Source: Lachnospiraceae bacterium UBA7093 (GTDB taxonomy: Bacteria; Bacillota; Clostridia; Lachnospirales; Lachnospiraceae). From it: DNA of 31,462 nucleotides. Positions 31,437 to 31,462 of the stretch are shown in pieces. The DNA is taken from NCBI GenBank assembly GCA_002492465.1, contig DKYT01000001.1:1-31462 (forward strand), read 5' to 3'. Made by a program: the position numbers and the translations under genes. Position 1 is the first letter of the stretch. Every line of letters begins with the position of its first letter. The notes below the pieces were generated by a model. It worked only from the letters and a program-made list of their open reading frames with translations. It ran no database searches and was not told the origin of the DNA.

Positions 31437-31462
31437 ACTATCCTCCATGTCAGAGCAGTTTA

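Noticed and set aside
1..31462. CRISPR array, tRNA or rRNA genes, prophage or complete insertion sequence
   Set aside because: I looked for regularly spaced repeats, cloverleaf-type sequences, rRNA-like stretches and transposase motifs, and found none.

Overview
The window looks like chromosomal DNA of a low-to-medium GC Clostridia, most likely a Lachnospiraceae member. The reasons are the gene order ornithine carbamoyltransferase / small DUF6145-like protein / dihydrouridine synthase / unknown protein / greA / lysS, a DnaE-type polymerase beside ATP-dependent pfkA, a SleB-type hydrolase, strong AGGAGG ribosome binding sites, and many efflux systems with their own regulators. The taxonomic call is inference from protein style and gene order; no search was run. 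Nearly every gene is on the minus strand.

Region 1 (1-3.8 kb, minus) is a peptide-sensing or efflux-type module: a duplicated FtsX-like permease, its MacB/BceA-type ATPase and an OmpR-family response regulator that runs off the left edge. A one-turn direct repeat in front of the permease is a plausible binding site for that regulator.

Region 2 (3.8-10.6 kb) is an accessory island, visibly richer in A/T in its right half. It holds a truncated AbiEii-type nucleotidyltransferase remnant, a divergent MerR regulator/MATE exporter pair with a textbook 19-bp-spacer MerR promoter, an AAA ATPase with DUF4143-like C-terminus behind a coaxial nested dyad, and an AbiE-like two-gene system (winged-helix antitoxin candidate plus intact nucleotidyltransferase toxin). 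The promoter of that last pair is bracketed by two near-identical dyads. Two intergenic stretches longer than 300 bp lie here (3.73-4.10 and 10.11-10.57 kb).

Region 3 (10.6-31.4 kb, all minus) is a compact housekeeping block. Read in transcription order it has an M56 (BlaR1-like) membrane peptidase; an MFS exporter with a long structured leader; dnaE; pfkA; a SpoU-family RNA methyltransferase; proC; an SH3/SleB cell wall hydrolase; a TetR regulator (TTG start); an ABC-2 exporter (ATPase plus two permeases, 4-bp overlaps); NfeD and SPFH/stomatin partners; argF; a DUF6145-like protein; dus; an unknown protein; greA; and lysS.

The most interesting signal is in the leader of the MFS gene (29177-29352). 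A 12-codon open reading frame with a strong ribosome binding site overlaps a set of mutually exclusive stems, one of which reaches the exporter's own ribosome binding site. This is the architecture of a drug- or translation-responsive attenuator. Other signals are a perfect 14-bp inverted repeat that would sequester the dnaE ribosome binding site, and the paired operators around the AbiE-like promoter.
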